A stretch of DNA of 64,000 nucleotides from Pseudovibrio sp947494035 (GCA_947494035.1 CANLTN010000015.1:27121-91120); one strand, 5' to 3'. Shown: positions 27,105-35,581, numbered from the stretch's first letter. Numbers and translations: made by a program. The notes: a model not told the origin generated them from the sequence alone.

Positions 27105-27575
27105 ATGAAACACATGTTTACAGTAGGCGTGAGCCTGATTGCACTTGTTGGTCTGGTTGGATGTCAGACAGTCACACCCGGTCAGGGCCGTCTTGGTGGC
27201 AGAAATGTGGAGTTTCAGGTAACCGAGGGTTTCTTTGGCGGTGGAGCCGCAGAGACAACAGCAACATTGCCTAATGGCGACGTGTACACTGGAAAGATGA
27301 TTACAGCCAAATCCGTGACAACCAACGTTGGAGAAGACGACTTCGGTGGATTCGGGTTTGATGATTTTGACGACTTTGACGGATTTGATGACGATCCGGG
27401 TTTTATCACGACCTACTCAACCACCTATAGCCCCTACGCTCGTGGCGTTCTGTTCAGCGGAGACCGGACCATGCGCTGTGTGGTTACGCTTGCCAATCCG
27501 CCCTCAGGCTTTTCAGCAGGCGGTACGGGGCAGTGTAGGCTCTCTGGTGGTGGCAGCTTCCCCGTCCAGTTCTAG
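27105..27575 (+). CDS. Predicted lipoprotein with Asp/Phe/Gly-rich centre
   Basis: 156 residues from the ATG at 27105 (GGAACG upstream); the frame is open 207 bp further but lacks a signal there. A lipoprotein signal, LIALVGLVGC followed by QTV, gives a lipobox Cys near residue 20. The middle has a FGGFGFDDFDDFDGF run of alternating acidic and aromatic residues. A later half contains RGVLFSGDRTMRCVVTLANP, resembling short outer-membrane-facing domains of unknown role. I do not recognise the family. Confidence 0.65.
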   Translation: MKHMFTVGVSLIALVGLVGCQTVTPGQGRLGGRNVEFQVTEGFFGGGAAETTATLPNGDVYTGKMITAKSVTTNVGEDDFGGFGFDDFDDFDGFDDDPGFITTYSTTYSPYARGVLFSGDRTMRCVVTLANPPSGFSAGGTGQCRLSGGGSFPVQF

Positions 27576-27605
27576 AGCGCAGCTTTTCTTTGATTAAGCA
27601 GTTCA

Positions 27606-27640
27606 AAGCCCCTGACCGCCAGTCGGCTCAGGGGCTTCTT
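27606..27640 (+). terminator. Intrinsic terminator after the lipoprotein gene
   Basis: Perfect 10-bp stem AAGCCCCTGA/TCAGGGGCTT followed by CTTGTTGT. Confidence 0.8.
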
Positions 27641-27699
27641 GTTGTAAGGTGTGCTGCTTTTAACAGTTCAGAAGTGTAGCGCCTCTTCGGCCTGCCCCC

Positions 27700-28158
27700 T
27701 TACTCTACCCTCTGCGGCATGCCTTTGCCGTTGTTCCACCAGCGGTTGGGGTTCGTGCTGTTGGGGTTGTAGGCGGCGCGGCTGGCCCAGTCTTCGCGCA
27801 GGAAGATGACGGGTTCTTCGTAGTGGTGGACCTGTATGATTGCATCCATGACTTTTTCGAGCACCTTAAGGTCACGCTCAATGGAGATTTTGAGCTCCAC
27901 CATGGGGTAGGTTTCGGTCATGCCCGCCTTGAAACCCTCGATATGGGTTGTGGTGGTAGAGTTGGGTTCGGGCTGAGCTGTTTCTTTGCCGACCGCAGAG
28001 ATGCTTGCGTTGCGCTGGTAGCGGCCAAAGCTGAGTGAATGCACTTGCATCACGGCATCCAATATGCGGTCGGTGTCTTCTGGCAGGGTTTGGATTTCGA
28101 TGGTCCAGACCGGCTCAAAACGCCCTGACTTTGCCTTGTATGTTGATAGATCGCTCAA
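27700..28158 (-). CDS. Conserved hypothetical protein, possible CutA/NIF3-like ferredoxin fold
   Basis: 152 residues. The start codon is TTG at 28158, supported by GGGAGAG upstream. The protein reads as two similar beta-alpha units, VWTIEIQTLPEDTDRILDAV and VELKISIERDLKVLEKVMDA, the second followed by VHHYEEPVIFLRED. HHYEEP resembles the HPYEEP seen in CutA/NIF3-insert folds, which bind metals or nucleotides. This similarity is by eye and weak. A Trp/Asn-rich C-terminus follows. A 62-aa membrane protein gene lies 12 bp upstream, so the two likely form a pair. Confidence 0.65.
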   Translation of the reverse strand: MSDLSTYKAKSGRFEPVWTIEIQTLPEDTDRILDAVMQVHSLSFGRYQRNASISAVGKETAQPEPNSTTTTHIEGFKAGMTETYPMVELKISIERDLKVLEKVMDAIIQVHHYEEPVIFLREDWASRAAYNPNSTNPNRWWNNGKGMPQRVE

Positions 28159-28170
28159 TAATCTCTCCCG

Positions 28171-28359
28171 TCACTTTAGTTTCTTTCCATTCCCCCGAAA
28201 CGTGCCGTAGAGGCCTATGATGCCGACTGCGCAGATGAACGCGCCGGCGACGACGTTGAACAGCGTGCCTTGATAAAAGGCTGTGTAGGCGAAATAGGCG
28301 CCGTAGATGCTGAGGAAGCAGGTGATCAACACATACAAGACTTTACGGAAATTGCGCAT
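28171..28359 (-). CDS. Small two-helix membrane protein, unknown function
   Basis: 62 residues with two hydrophobic segments (about 7-26 and 34-53) and a basic C-terminus GNGKKLK. GAGGCGAC precedes the ATG. Located 12 bp upstream of the CutA-like gene on the same strand. No family recognised. Confidence 0.55.
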   Translation of the reverse strand: MRNFRKVLYVLITCFLSIYGAYFAYTAFYQGTLFNVVAGAFICAVGIIGLYGTFRGNGKKLK

Positions 28360-28500
28360 GGTGTCGCCTCGCGGGTTGGCAGGAAGCTGGGTGGAGCCTA
28401 GCAGATTCTAACTCTCCCATTGCGCTTGTTGTTGCCTCTTACACTGCTTAGTGTGGTGCCCGTATTTCTTCAATTCTATTTGTAAAATTTGGGGTACCAC

Positions 28501-29280
28501 ATGTCGGTAGATGTTTCTCAGCAATACAAGACCAGCTCAAACCTCAAAGCACGGGCAAACCTGCATCGGCGGTATGCGACTACGAGTTGGTTTGCGTGGT
28601 CTGGCGAGCGTATGGGGTTTCGCGAGGGCTGCGCGGTTGCTGATATCGGTTGCGGTGCGGGGTGGTTCTGGACTGCCAATCAGCATCAGTTGCCGGATGG
28701 GATGGAGGTTTCGCTCGTTGATCAGTCCGAGCAGATGGTGGCTGAGGCAAAAGCGGCGCTGAGCGAGCTGTCTGCTGTTAAGCAGGTCGCAGGTTATGTG
28801 AAGCAAGCCGAGGCGCTGCCGTTTGAGGATGCTTCGTTTGATGTGGTGATGGCAATGCATATGGTCTACCACCTCACCGATCCGGACCAGGCACTGGATG
28901 AGATGCGGCGTATTTTAAAACCGGGTGGGCGACTGGTTATTTCGCTTAACAGCGCAGCCAATCTTAAGCAGGTTTATGAGTTGAACAGCCGCGTGTTTGA
29001 TGTGGCGCCTATGGACCCTTCTGTCGTGATGGCACCACCGGAAGAAGTTGAGGCACGGCTTGCGCGGCGCTTCCGGTCAGTGAGCAAGCTGACCTATCAA
29101 GACACCTATGCCATTGATGATGTGGAGACTGTGTTTGCAACGCTGACCTCCTACCCTCCCGGCAATGAGGCAACCGATGCTCAGCGAGAGCAGCTAAGGG
29201 CGGAGATTACCAAACGCCTTGGCGAGCACAACGGCGTTATGCCTACACTCCATGAGGTACTTATGCTGATTGCTGAATAG
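28501..29280 (+). CDS. Class I SAM-dependent methyltransferase
   Basis: 259 residues from the ATG at 28501; an in-frame TTG at 28489 is possible but GGGG lies suitably before the ATG. Rossmann motif I VADIGCGAGWFW near 55, motif II VSLVDQSEQM, and a FDVVMAMHMVYHLTDPDQAL block define a methyltransf_11 type small-molecule methylase. The C-terminal half has no recognisable substrate domain. A short TTCAGcggCTGAA element and a T-run follow the stop. Confidence 0.82.
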   Translation: MSVDVSQQYKTSSNLKARANLHRRYATTSWFAWSGERMGFREGCAVADIGCGAGWFWTANQHQLPDGMEVSLVDQSEQMVAEAKAALSELSAVKQVAGYVKQAEALPFEDASFDVVMAMHMVYHLTDPDQALDEMRRILKPGGRLVISLNSAANLKQVYELNSRVFDVAPMDPSVVMAPPEEVEARLARRFRSVSKLTYQDTYAIDDVETVFATLTSYPPGNEATDAQREQLRAEITKRLGEHNGVMPTLHEVLMLIAE

Positions 29281-29382
29281 GTTACTTCAGCGGCTGAAAT
29301 GCAGTCTTTTTTTAAAGCTGATGGAAACGCCCCGTATCGCTAAATGCACGCGAGAAGCCGGTTGCTTTAAAGGAGCGTTTGC

Positions 29383-31083
29383 ATGTCATCCCCATCAATG
29401 AAAGTGTCCCTTTCGACTTACCTCTTTCTTCGCCTGAAAGAAATTGGTGTCCATCACGTCTTCGGGATTCCGGGTGACTATGTTCTGCCGCTCTTTGATG
29501 AACTGATCGATCAGGATCATGGGTTGGATCATGTTCTGGTTTGTAACGAGCTGAATGGGGCCTATGCTGCCGACGGGTATTCGAAGATGTCCGGTTTTGG
29601 TGCGGTTGCTGTGACCTATGGTGTTGGTTCGCTGAGCACTGCCAATGCGGTGGGTGGGGCCTATGCGGACAGCACCCCTATGATTGTAATTGCAGGTACG
29701 CCGACCGTGGAGGTCCTGACCACTCCCACCGCACGCAAACTGCACCATGCGCTGGATACCAATTTCGATGCGTGTCTGGCGGCTTTCCGTCCAATTACAG
29801 TTGCGGCTCATCGCTTGACCCGGCTAGAGACGGCTCCCGCTGAGATTGACAATATCATTCGCACTGCGCTGCAAAAGAAGAAGCCTGTTTATCTCGAAAT
29901 TCCCTACGACCTTCAGTTGGCAGAGGTAAATCTGCCAATCGAGCCCTTTGATCTTTTGCTGAGGCAATCCTCGCGGGTGAACCTGAAGGCTGCTTTGTGC
30001 CATGCGGTTGGCCTGCTCAACAGCTCAAAAACCCGTTGCGTTGTGACGGGCCATCTGTTGCAGCGGGAGAAGCTGATTGAAGATGCAGAAAACCTTGTTG
30101 ACGACCTCAATGCCAGTGTTGCAACAACGTTTGTTGGCAAAATTCCTAATTTTGAAGGGCACCCCAACGCGGCAGGCCTGTATATGGGGGCCATAAGCTG
30201 TGACGCGACGAAGACCATTGTCGAAACGGCCGATCTGGCCATTGTGGCAGGCATGACGTTTAACGAGTTCGACTCCGGCATGTTTACAAGTAAGATCGGC
30301 GCGGATCAGGATTGCATCTGGATGGATTTTGATCAGGTCATCATCAACAATCAGGTCTATGATCAGGTTTATCTGAGGGACTTTTTGCCAGAGCTGGTCA
30401 AAGAAGCAGAGCTTGATCAGGTGGGAACACTGGATATTCCCAAGGATGCCCGGCTCTTTCATTTTCAAAGAAGCGATGCCTTTGAGCCAACCGATGCAAA
30501 ACTGACAATTGATCGTCTGTTTGTTCAACTTGCCAATTATGCAGAGCCCGGAGACGTGATGTACGGAGATACGGGCGGATACATTAACGCCGCTCAGGCA
30601 GAGTATCCGACTGGCGTCGATATTCATGGCTGCGGGAACTACGGTTCACTCGGCGCTGGCTTCGCACTATTCTGCGGCGGAATTTTTACACATGAGGCCG
30701 CTGGCCGCCGTTGCTACATGATCACGGGTGATGGTGCCTTCCATATGACGGCGCAGGAGCTTTCCACGCTGATCAAGTATGAGATCGATTGCATTCTCTT
30801 TATTCTGGACAACAAGGGATACGGAGCGGAGCGGCAGATTTACCCCGGCAAAGAGCGGTCCTACAACAACACGCCTTTGTGGAACTACGAAGAATTGGGG
30901 TCTGCTTTTGGCGGCGTGGAAGGGAAAACCTGCACGAGCTTTGTTGCGCGCACCGAAAAGGATATGGCCGAGGTGCTGAGCAAGCTGGACGAGCCGGAGG
31001 GTGTCAATATCGTTCGTATTTTGCTGGACCCGTGGGACACGGCAGCCTTCAACCTCAAATTCAGCGAAGCACTGCGCCACTGA
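29383..31083 (+). CDS. ThDP-dependent 2-keto acid decarboxylase (pyruvate/indolepyruvate decarboxylase-like)
   Basis: 566 residues, the length of pyruvate/indolepyruvate/phenylpyruvate decarboxylases. The N-terminal HVFGIPGDYVLPLFDEL and the cofactor-activating Glu in CNELNGAYAADGYSK are clear. The ThDP/Mg motif is GDGAFHMTAQELST to LDNKGYGAE. Paired His residues in RKLHHALDTN match the HH site of this family rather than acetolactate synthase. The product is an aldehyde plus CO2: acetaldehyde in fermentation, or indole-3-acetaldehyde towards auxin. Sequence alone does not decide. GGAG precedes the ATG. Confidence 0.88.
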   Translation: MSSPSMKVSLSTYLFLRLKEIGVHHVFGIPGDYVLPLFDELIDQDHGLDHVLVCNELNGAYAADGYSKMSGFGAVAVTYGVGSLSTANAVGGAYADSTPMIVIAGTPTVEVLTTPTARKLHHALDTNFDACLAAFRPITVAAHRLTRLETAPAEIDNIIRTALQKKKPVYLEIPYDLQLAEVNLPIEPFDLLLRQSSRVNLKAALCHAVGLLNSSKTRCVVTGHLLQREKLIEDAENLVDDLNASVATTFVGKIPNFEGHPNAAGLYMGAISCDATKTIVETADLAIVAGMTFNEFDSGMFTSKIGADQDCIWMDFDQVIINNQVYDQVYLRDFLPELVKEAELDQVGTLDIPKDARLFHFQRSDAFEPTDAKLTIDRLFVQLANYAEPGDVMYGDTGGYINAAQAEYPTGVDIHGCGNYGSLGAGFALFCGGIFTHEAAGRRCYMITGDGAFHMTAQELSTLIKYEIDCILFILDNKGYGAERQIYPGKERSYNNTPLWNYEELGSAFGGVEGKTCTSFVARTEKDMAEVLSKLDEPEGVNIVRILLDPWDTAAFNLKFSEALRH

Positions 31084-31089
31084 GCGGGT

Positions 31090-31752
31090 TTAGCGCTCTT
31101 CCTCTTCGGCCAGATAGCGTTCCAGTTTGTCTTTGCTGGCGACTTTAAGTTCGCGGCCGCGTTTCTCTGCAAGCCCCTGCTCTATCAGCTGGCTGACGGC
31201 ACGGCGGTAGACGCGCTCTGAACAACCGAAACGCTCGGCCTCTTTAAAGACACGCTCAAACTGGATGGATGGCTTGTTGCCCAGCTCGCGGAGCAACAGG
31301 TCCTTGGCGATGTTGTACGCCAGCGGGTACATGAAGTGCGAGGTCATGCGATCCATCACTTCCTGATAGGTGTCTGCCAGTGACTGGCTGAGCCATATTC
31401 CCACATGCGGATGCTGTACCAGCAATGCTTCCAAATCTGCGTTCGGGATCACCCGTACGCTGACCGGGCTGTCACAACGAATGTCAAACTGGATAAGTTT
31501 GCCGGTGAAAAATTCCATCTCACCATACAGGCGGTCTTCAATACTAAATCTACCATGACTGAAGCGCCGGCCATTGGCCGCTGTAAAGCTGACAGTGCAG
31601 AAACCATCCTCGATCCAGTAGAGGTGCTCCAGATTCTGGCCCTGCCTGAGTAAGTATTCTCCCGGCTTCATTTGACGCCGAAGAAACGGACCAGTTTTGA
31701 TCCATTCTAATACTTGCCTGTGTCCAATTTCTGCGAGAGGTTTAATTGTCAT
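31090..31752 (-). CDS. Crp/Fnr-family transcriptional regulator (YeiL-like)
   Basis: 220 residues: cyclic-nucleotide-binding-type beta barrel (about 20-130), dimer helix, and C-terminal helix-turn-helix (VFKEAERFGCSERVYRRAVSQL). It has no N-terminal Cys cluster, so it is not an oxygen sensor of the FNR type. The arrangement beside deoD recalls E. coli YeiL, which sits with nucleoside genes; that link is tentative. A GGACA/TGTCC palindrome lies just before it in the region shared with deoD. Confidence 0.83.
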   Translation of the reverse strand: MTIKPLAEIGHRQVLEWIKTGPFLRRQMKPGEYLLRQGQNLEHLYWIEDGFCTVSFTAANGRRFSHGRFSIEDRLYGEMEFFTGKLIQFDIRCDSPVSVRVIPNADLEALLVQHPHVGIWLSQSLADTYQEVMDRMTSHFMYPLAYNIAKDLLLRELGNKPSIQFERVFKEAERFGCSERVYRRAVSQLIEQGLAEKRGRELKVASKDKLERYLAEEEER

Positions 31753-31778
31753 TTTTGCATTATTTAATTTAGAGATTC

Positions 31779-31790
31779 GGACATTTGTCC
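31779..31790. promoter_or_regulatory. Palindrome GGACATTTGTCC in the regulator-deoD region
   Basis: Five-base arms GGACA/TGTCC around TT, 27 bp from the regulator start and 60 bp from deoD. It is a candidate operator of the Crp/Fnr protein for autoregulation and control of deoD. Arms are short; inference. Confidence 0.4.
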
Positions 31791-31848
31791 TGTTTTTGAA
31801 CTGGCGAAGTTTCTAGTTTCCCCGTGCAAGCTGCATAGGGAGAATCTG

Positions 31849-32577
31849 ATGACACCGCATATCAACGCTCAGGCTGGAGACTTTGCCGAAACAGTCCTCA
31901 TGCCGGGTGATCCGCTTCGTGCAAAGTATATTGCAGAAAACTATCTGCAAAATGTGCGCGAAGTTACAAACGTGCGTAATGTGCTGGGTTTTACTGGGGA
32001 ATACAAGGGTAAGCCTGTCTCAGTTATGGCGCATGGCATGGGTATGCCGTCCATTTCGATCTATGCACACGAGCTGATCAACTTTTATGGCGTAAAAAAA
32101 CTGATCCGCGTCGGCAGCTGCGGTGGTGTTGATGAAGAGCTGAAACTGCGCGACCTGATCGTCGCAACCGGTGCCAGCACCAACTCCGCCATGATCCGCG
32201 ATCGCTTTGCCGGCTATGATTATGCTGCTGCTCCTGACTTTGAACTGTTGAAGGCGTGTTCCGACGCAGCTGGTGAGCTGGGTCTGTCCCCACGCTTTGG
32301 CAACATCCTTTCCGGCGACCTGTTCTACGGCTCCAACCCGGCGCTGCTGCCTGCAATGCAAAAGATGGGTGTTCTGGCTGTTGAAATGGAAGCTGCTGCA
32401 CTGTTTGCAATCGCTGCGGAATTCCGCGTGAAAGCGCTGTGCGTGCTGACCGTTTCCGATCACCTGATCACCGCTGAGGAAACCACCTCCGAAGAACGCC
32501 AGAACAGCTTTAACCAGATGATGGAGCTGGCTCTGGAAACCGCATATGCGACAACACCTGAGATGGCTGCAGCATAA
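31849..32577 (+). CDS. deoD: Purine nucleoside phosphorylase, DeoD type
   Basis: 242 residues, hexameric PNP family. MTPHINAQAGDFAETVLMPG with the GDPLRAKYIAE phosphate-binding segment, VMAHGMGMPSISIYAHEL, IRVGSCGGV and LAVEMEAAALFAIA are diagnostic. It splits purine (deoxy)nucleosides with phosphate, feeding bases to guaD and the urate route. GGGAGA precedes the ATG. Stop and next start overlap by 1 bp (TAATG). Confidence 0.95.
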   Translation: MTPHINAQAGDFAETVLMPGDPLRAKYIAENYLQNVREVTNVRNVLGFTGEYKGKPVSVMAHGMGMPSISIYAHELINFYGVKKLIRVGSCGGVDEELKLRDLIVATGASTNSAMIRDRFAGYDYAAAPDFELLKACSDAAGELGLSPRFGNILSGDLFYGSNPALLPAMQKMGVLAVEMEAAALFAIAAEFRVKALCVLTVSDHLITAEETTSEERQNSFNQMMELALETAYATTPEMAAA

Positions 32578-32819
32578 TGAATATGGAACTCGTGGGCTAT
32601 CTGGCCTCAATCACTGTGATGACGTCTCTTCTGATGGGCAACGTCCTGTGGCTTCGTGTGATCAACATGATCGGCTGTATCCTGTTCACCATCTATGGTG
32701 TTGCAGTTGATGCTTATCCGGTTGTCTTGCTCAACGGCATGTGCGTGTTCATCAATATTTACCACTTGGCGAAACTGAGAAAACAACAACAACAAGCACT
32801 TATGCCATTAGAAGCGTAA
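32577..32819 (+). CDS. Small YgjV-like membrane protein
   Basis: 80 residues with three hydrophobic segments (6-24, 28-47, 50-66) and a Gln-rich tail. Sequence such as VLWLRVINMIGCILFTIYG resembles YgjV and semiSWEET-like small transporters. The start overlaps the deoD stop by 1 bp; an alternative ATG lies 6 bp later. Translational coupling suggests a nucleoside-related role, which is inference. Confidence 0.65.
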   Translation: MNMELVGYLASITVMTSLLMGNVLWLRVINMIGCILFTIYGVAVDAYPVVLLNGMCVFINIYHLAKLRKQQQQALMPLEA

Positions 32820-32856
32820 GGCACTCGCCCCGTTAAGCCAAGGCTGGTGAACTGCC

Positions 32857-32899
32857 GAGCCCTGAGCGGTCTTAAAGACTCGCTCAGGGCTCTTTTTTT
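32857..32899 (+). terminator. Intrinsic terminator of deoD operon
   Basis: Perfect 11-bp stem GAGCCCTGAGC/GCTCAGGGCTC followed by seven T residues. Confidence 0.92.
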
Positions 32900-32909
32900 G
32901 TATGCGCCC

Positions 32910-33362
32910 CTAATCCAGCAAGACGTTGCGGCGGGCTTCGCTGGTGCGCTTTGTGGAGAGGAGCAGGTTGGTTTCGCTGGCCGAGATGCCGTCGATCAGG
33001 CGGATACGGCGCAGGATGTCGTCGAAGTGAACCAGTGTGTCGGTTCCCATCTCCACGATCAAATCCCATTTGCCGTTGGTGGTGTGAAGGGCCGTGACCT
33101 CCGTCATCTTATAGAGATGATCGACGATGCGCTGGGTGCCTTTGCCCTCAATCTTGATCATCATAATGCCACGAACAGGTTGTTCAAAGACATCACCACG
33201 CAGCACGACCGTGTAGCCGAGAATATCGCCTACGGATTTTAGCCGCTCCATACGAGCGCGCACAGTTGAGCGGGAGATCTTCAGCTCAAGGGCAAGATCA
33301 GACACGCTTGCCCGCGCATTTCTACGTAGTATTGCGATAATTTTTTGATCTATTTCATCCAA
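32910..33362 (-). CDS. Lrp/AsnC-family transcriptional regulator
   Basis: 150 residues. N-terminal HTH (about 1-60; RNARASVSDLALELKISRSTVR), then a RAM/ActD ligand domain (about 65-145; GIMMIKIEGKGTQRIVDHL). The start is TTG at 33362: in-frame upstream there is a stop and no ATG, and the nearby ATG is in another frame. Lrp-type proteins sense amino acids; divergent arginase and ornithine cyclodeaminase genes make arginine or ornithine the likely ligands. Confidence 0.9.
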   Translation of the reverse strand: MDEIDQKIIAILRRNARASVSDLALELKISRSTVRARMERLKSVGDILGYTVVLRGDVFEQPVRGIMMIKIEGKGTQRIVDHLYKMTEVTALHTTNGKWDLIVEMGTDTLVHFDDILRRIRLIDGISASETNLLLSTKRTSEARRNVLLD

Positions 33363-33435
33363 AGTGCGTAACTCTACTTATCAGAGTGGCTAAACAGGCC
33401 ACCATTTTGATCACAATGAAGGCTTTTTACCGCCA

Positions 33436-33445
33436 CTTGTACAAG
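33436..33445. promoter_or_regulatory. Perfect palindrome CTTGTACAAG between lrp-type gene and arginase
   Basis: Ten-base perfect palindrome about 40 bp before the arginase ATG. Nearby GTGGC/GCCAC arms add a second dyad. A plausible Lrp-family operator, but short and unproven. Confidence 0.35.
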
Positions 33446-33482
33446 GATAATACCCCATATTGGAATAATTCGGGGCGTGGGA

Positions 33483-34409
33483 ATGAAAAATATCGTTGTG
33501 CTCGTGGGGGCACCTGTACAAACAGGAACTAATATTCAGGGTTGCGTTATGGGCCCGGATGCTCTGCGGACTGCGGGACTACAAGATTCTCTGGAAGCGC
33601 TGGGTTATTCCGTTATCGACCGAGGCAACATTGTGCCAGTGGCAAGCCCGGACCGGGTTCACTCCAACAGTGCTGTCCACCATTTGAGTGAGACAATCAG
33701 CTGGACGCAGGCTCTGCACGACGTTGCTTTGGAAGAAGTGCGTCAGGGTCACTTGCCGGTATTTTTGGGCGGCGATCATTCCATGGCTGCGGGTACTGTG
33801 AGCGGTATTGCCGATGCGGCGGCAGAAGCTGGCGAAGAACAGTTTGTGTTGTGGCTGGATGCGCATCCCGACTTCCACAATCTGAGCACCACCATGAGCG
33901 GCAATCTGCATGGCACGCCTGCGGCTTACTTTTGCGGTCTTCCCGGTTTTGAGGGGTATTATCCGGAGCTGAAGACTGCAATCAAGCCAGAGAACATCTG
34001 TATGATGGGCTTGCGATCCGTGGACAATGCAGAGCGCTCTGCACTGCAGAAAAACGACATCGAAACTTACGACATGCGCCGGATTGACGAGAATGGTGTT
34101 GCCAGACCGCTCAATGATTTTCTGGAGCGCGTGAAGGCTGCCAAAGGTCGTTTGCACCTGAGCTTTGATGTGGACTTTCTGGACCCGGACATCGCCCCTG
34201 CGGTGGGGACGACTGTTCCGGGTGGTGCAACCTTCCGCGAAGCTCATCTGATCATGGAAATGCTTTGTGACAGCCAGCTGGTCACCTCCGTTGATCTGGT
34301 GGAGCTTAACCCATTCCTCGATGTGCGAGGCCGTACAGCAACCCTGATGACAGATTTGGTTTCCAGCTTGTTTGGCAAGCAAGTGCTGGACCATCCAAAC
34401 CGGGCTTGA
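33483..34409 (+). CDS. Arginase
   Basis: 308 residues; hydrolyses arginine to ornithine and urea. Manganese ligands are visible in GGDHSMAAG, LDAHPDFHN and SFDVDFLDPDIAP. SGNLHGTP, with the Ser and His of the active site, follows. At the place of the carboxylate-binding Asn of vertebrate arginase (N130), this protein has His. I choose the ATG at 33483 over an in-frame GTG 6 bp earlier. Followed 34 bp later by ornithine cyclodeaminase, so the operon would convert arginine to proline. Confidence 0.93.
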   Translation: MKNIVVLVGAPVQTGTNIQGCVMGPDALRTAGLQDSLEALGYSVIDRGNIVPVASPDRVHSNSAVHHLSETISWTQALHDVALEEVRQGHLPVFLGGDHSMAAGTVSGIADAAAEAGEEQFVLWLDAHPDFHNLSTTMSGNLHGTPAAYFCGLPGFEGYYPELKTAIKPENICMMGLRSVDNAERSALQKNDIETYDMRRIDENGVARPLNDFLERVKAAKGRLHLSFDVDFLDPDIAPAVGTTVPGGATFREAHLIMEMLCDSQLVTSVDLVELNPFLDVRGRTATLMTDLVSSLFGKQVLDHPNRA

Positions 34410-34443
34410 TCTCACCCAACACAAACAAAACAGGAATTCCCCA

Positions 34444-35472
34444 ATGGTCCAGTTCGTAAGCGTTTCTAAAATATTGGATTTGGTCAACAAACACGGTGTC
34501 GAGACTATCTTGAAAGGTATGACCGAGTACGTGGAGGAGGATTACCGCCGCTGGCCGTTGTTTGACAAAACACCTCGGGTTGCCAGCCACTCCAAAGTGG
34601 GTGTGATTGAGCTGATGCCGACCAGTGACGGGGAGCTGTACAGCTTCAAATACGTCAATGGTCATCCAAAAAACACGCAGGAAGGCAAGCAGACGGTTAC
34701 GGCATTCGGTATGTTGTCGGATGTGGATTCCGGTTATCCGTTTTTCCTCTCGGAGATGACCGTTCTGACGGCGCTGCGCACCGCTGCGACCTCGGCTATG
34801 GCGGCGAAGTATCTGGCGCGTCCTAATTCATCCACCATGGCAATCATCGGCAATGGGGCTCAGTCCGAATTTCAGGCGCTGGCGTTCAAGGCTGTGCTGG
34901 GGATTACCAATCTGCGTTTGTTTGATACGGATGCGGAAGCGACCGAGAAGTGTGCGGCGAACCTTGATGGCAAAGGCTTTACCATCACCATCTGCCGCAG
35001 CTCGGAAGAAGCGGTTGCCGGTGCGGATATCATCACCACGGTCACAGCTGACAAGCAGAAGGCGACCATCCTGACCGACAACATGGTCGGTGCTGGCGCG
35101 CATATCAACGCGATTGGTGGTGATTGCCCTGGCAAGACCGAGCTGCACAAAGACATTCTGCTGCGCTCCAAGATCTTCGTTGAGTATCCGGAGCAGACCC
35201 GCATTGAAGGCGAGATCCAGCAGCTTGACGATGACCATCCGGTTGTTGAGCTTTGGGAGGTTCTTGCCGGTACAGCGGAAGGGCGCACGAGTGAGCGAGA
35301 CATTACACTGTTCGACTCCGTTGGCTTTGCCATCGAAGACTTTTCCGGCCTGCGTTACATCTACGATCTGGTGAAGCAGGACGAAACCATTCAGGATCTG
35401 GAGATGATTGCAGAACCTGCTGATCCGCGCAATCTCTTCGGCCTACTAGAGGTCAAACAAGCTGCCGAATAA
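34444..35472 (+). CDS. Ornithine cyclodeaminase
   Basis: 342 residues of the OCD/mu-crystallin family; converts ornithine to proline and ammonia with bound NAD+. The ATG at 34444 has AGGAA upstream; the frame opens 72 bp earlier inside the arginase gene. Substrate-binding Arg/Lys region SFKYVNGHPKN, nucleotide-binding MAIIGNGAQSEFQALAF, and INAIGGDCPGKTELH are visible. With arginase it makes an arginine-to-proline path. Confidence 0.93.
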   Translation: MVQFVSVSKILDLVNKHGVETILKGMTEYVEEDYRRWPLFDKTPRVASHSKVGVIELMPTSDGELYSFKYVNGHPKNTQEGKQTVTAFGMLSDVDSGYPFFLSEMTVLTALRTAATSAMAAKYLARPNSSTMAIIGNGAQSEFQALAFKAVLGITNLRLFDTDAEATEKCAANLDGKGFTITICRSSEEAVAGADIITTVTADKQKATILTDNMVGAGAHINAIGGDCPGKTELHKDILLRSKIFVEYPEQTRIEGEIQQLDDDHPVVELWEVLAGTAEGRTSERDITLFDSVGFAIEDFSGLRYIYDLVKQDETIQDLEMIAEPADPRNLFGLLEVKQAAE

Positions 35473-35512
35473 GAGCAGTCTCGTTTGAACTAACCCTTTG
35501 CTCGGGGTTTAT

Positions 35513-35546
35513 AAGCGCCTGCCCACCCAGCAGGCGCTTATTTTTT
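35513..35546 (+). terminator. Intrinsic terminator of arginase-ocd operon
   Basis: Perfect 10-bp stem AAGCGCCTGC/GCAGGCGCTT, 7-base loop, then ATTTTTTG. Confidence 0.9.
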
Positions 35547-35581
35547 GTTCAATAAAGCGCTTGTTGGGAGCATGGATCGCC

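Noticed and set aside
33579..34490. 303-residue minus-strand frame over arginase
   Set aside because: Shadow of arginase, with no domain signature.
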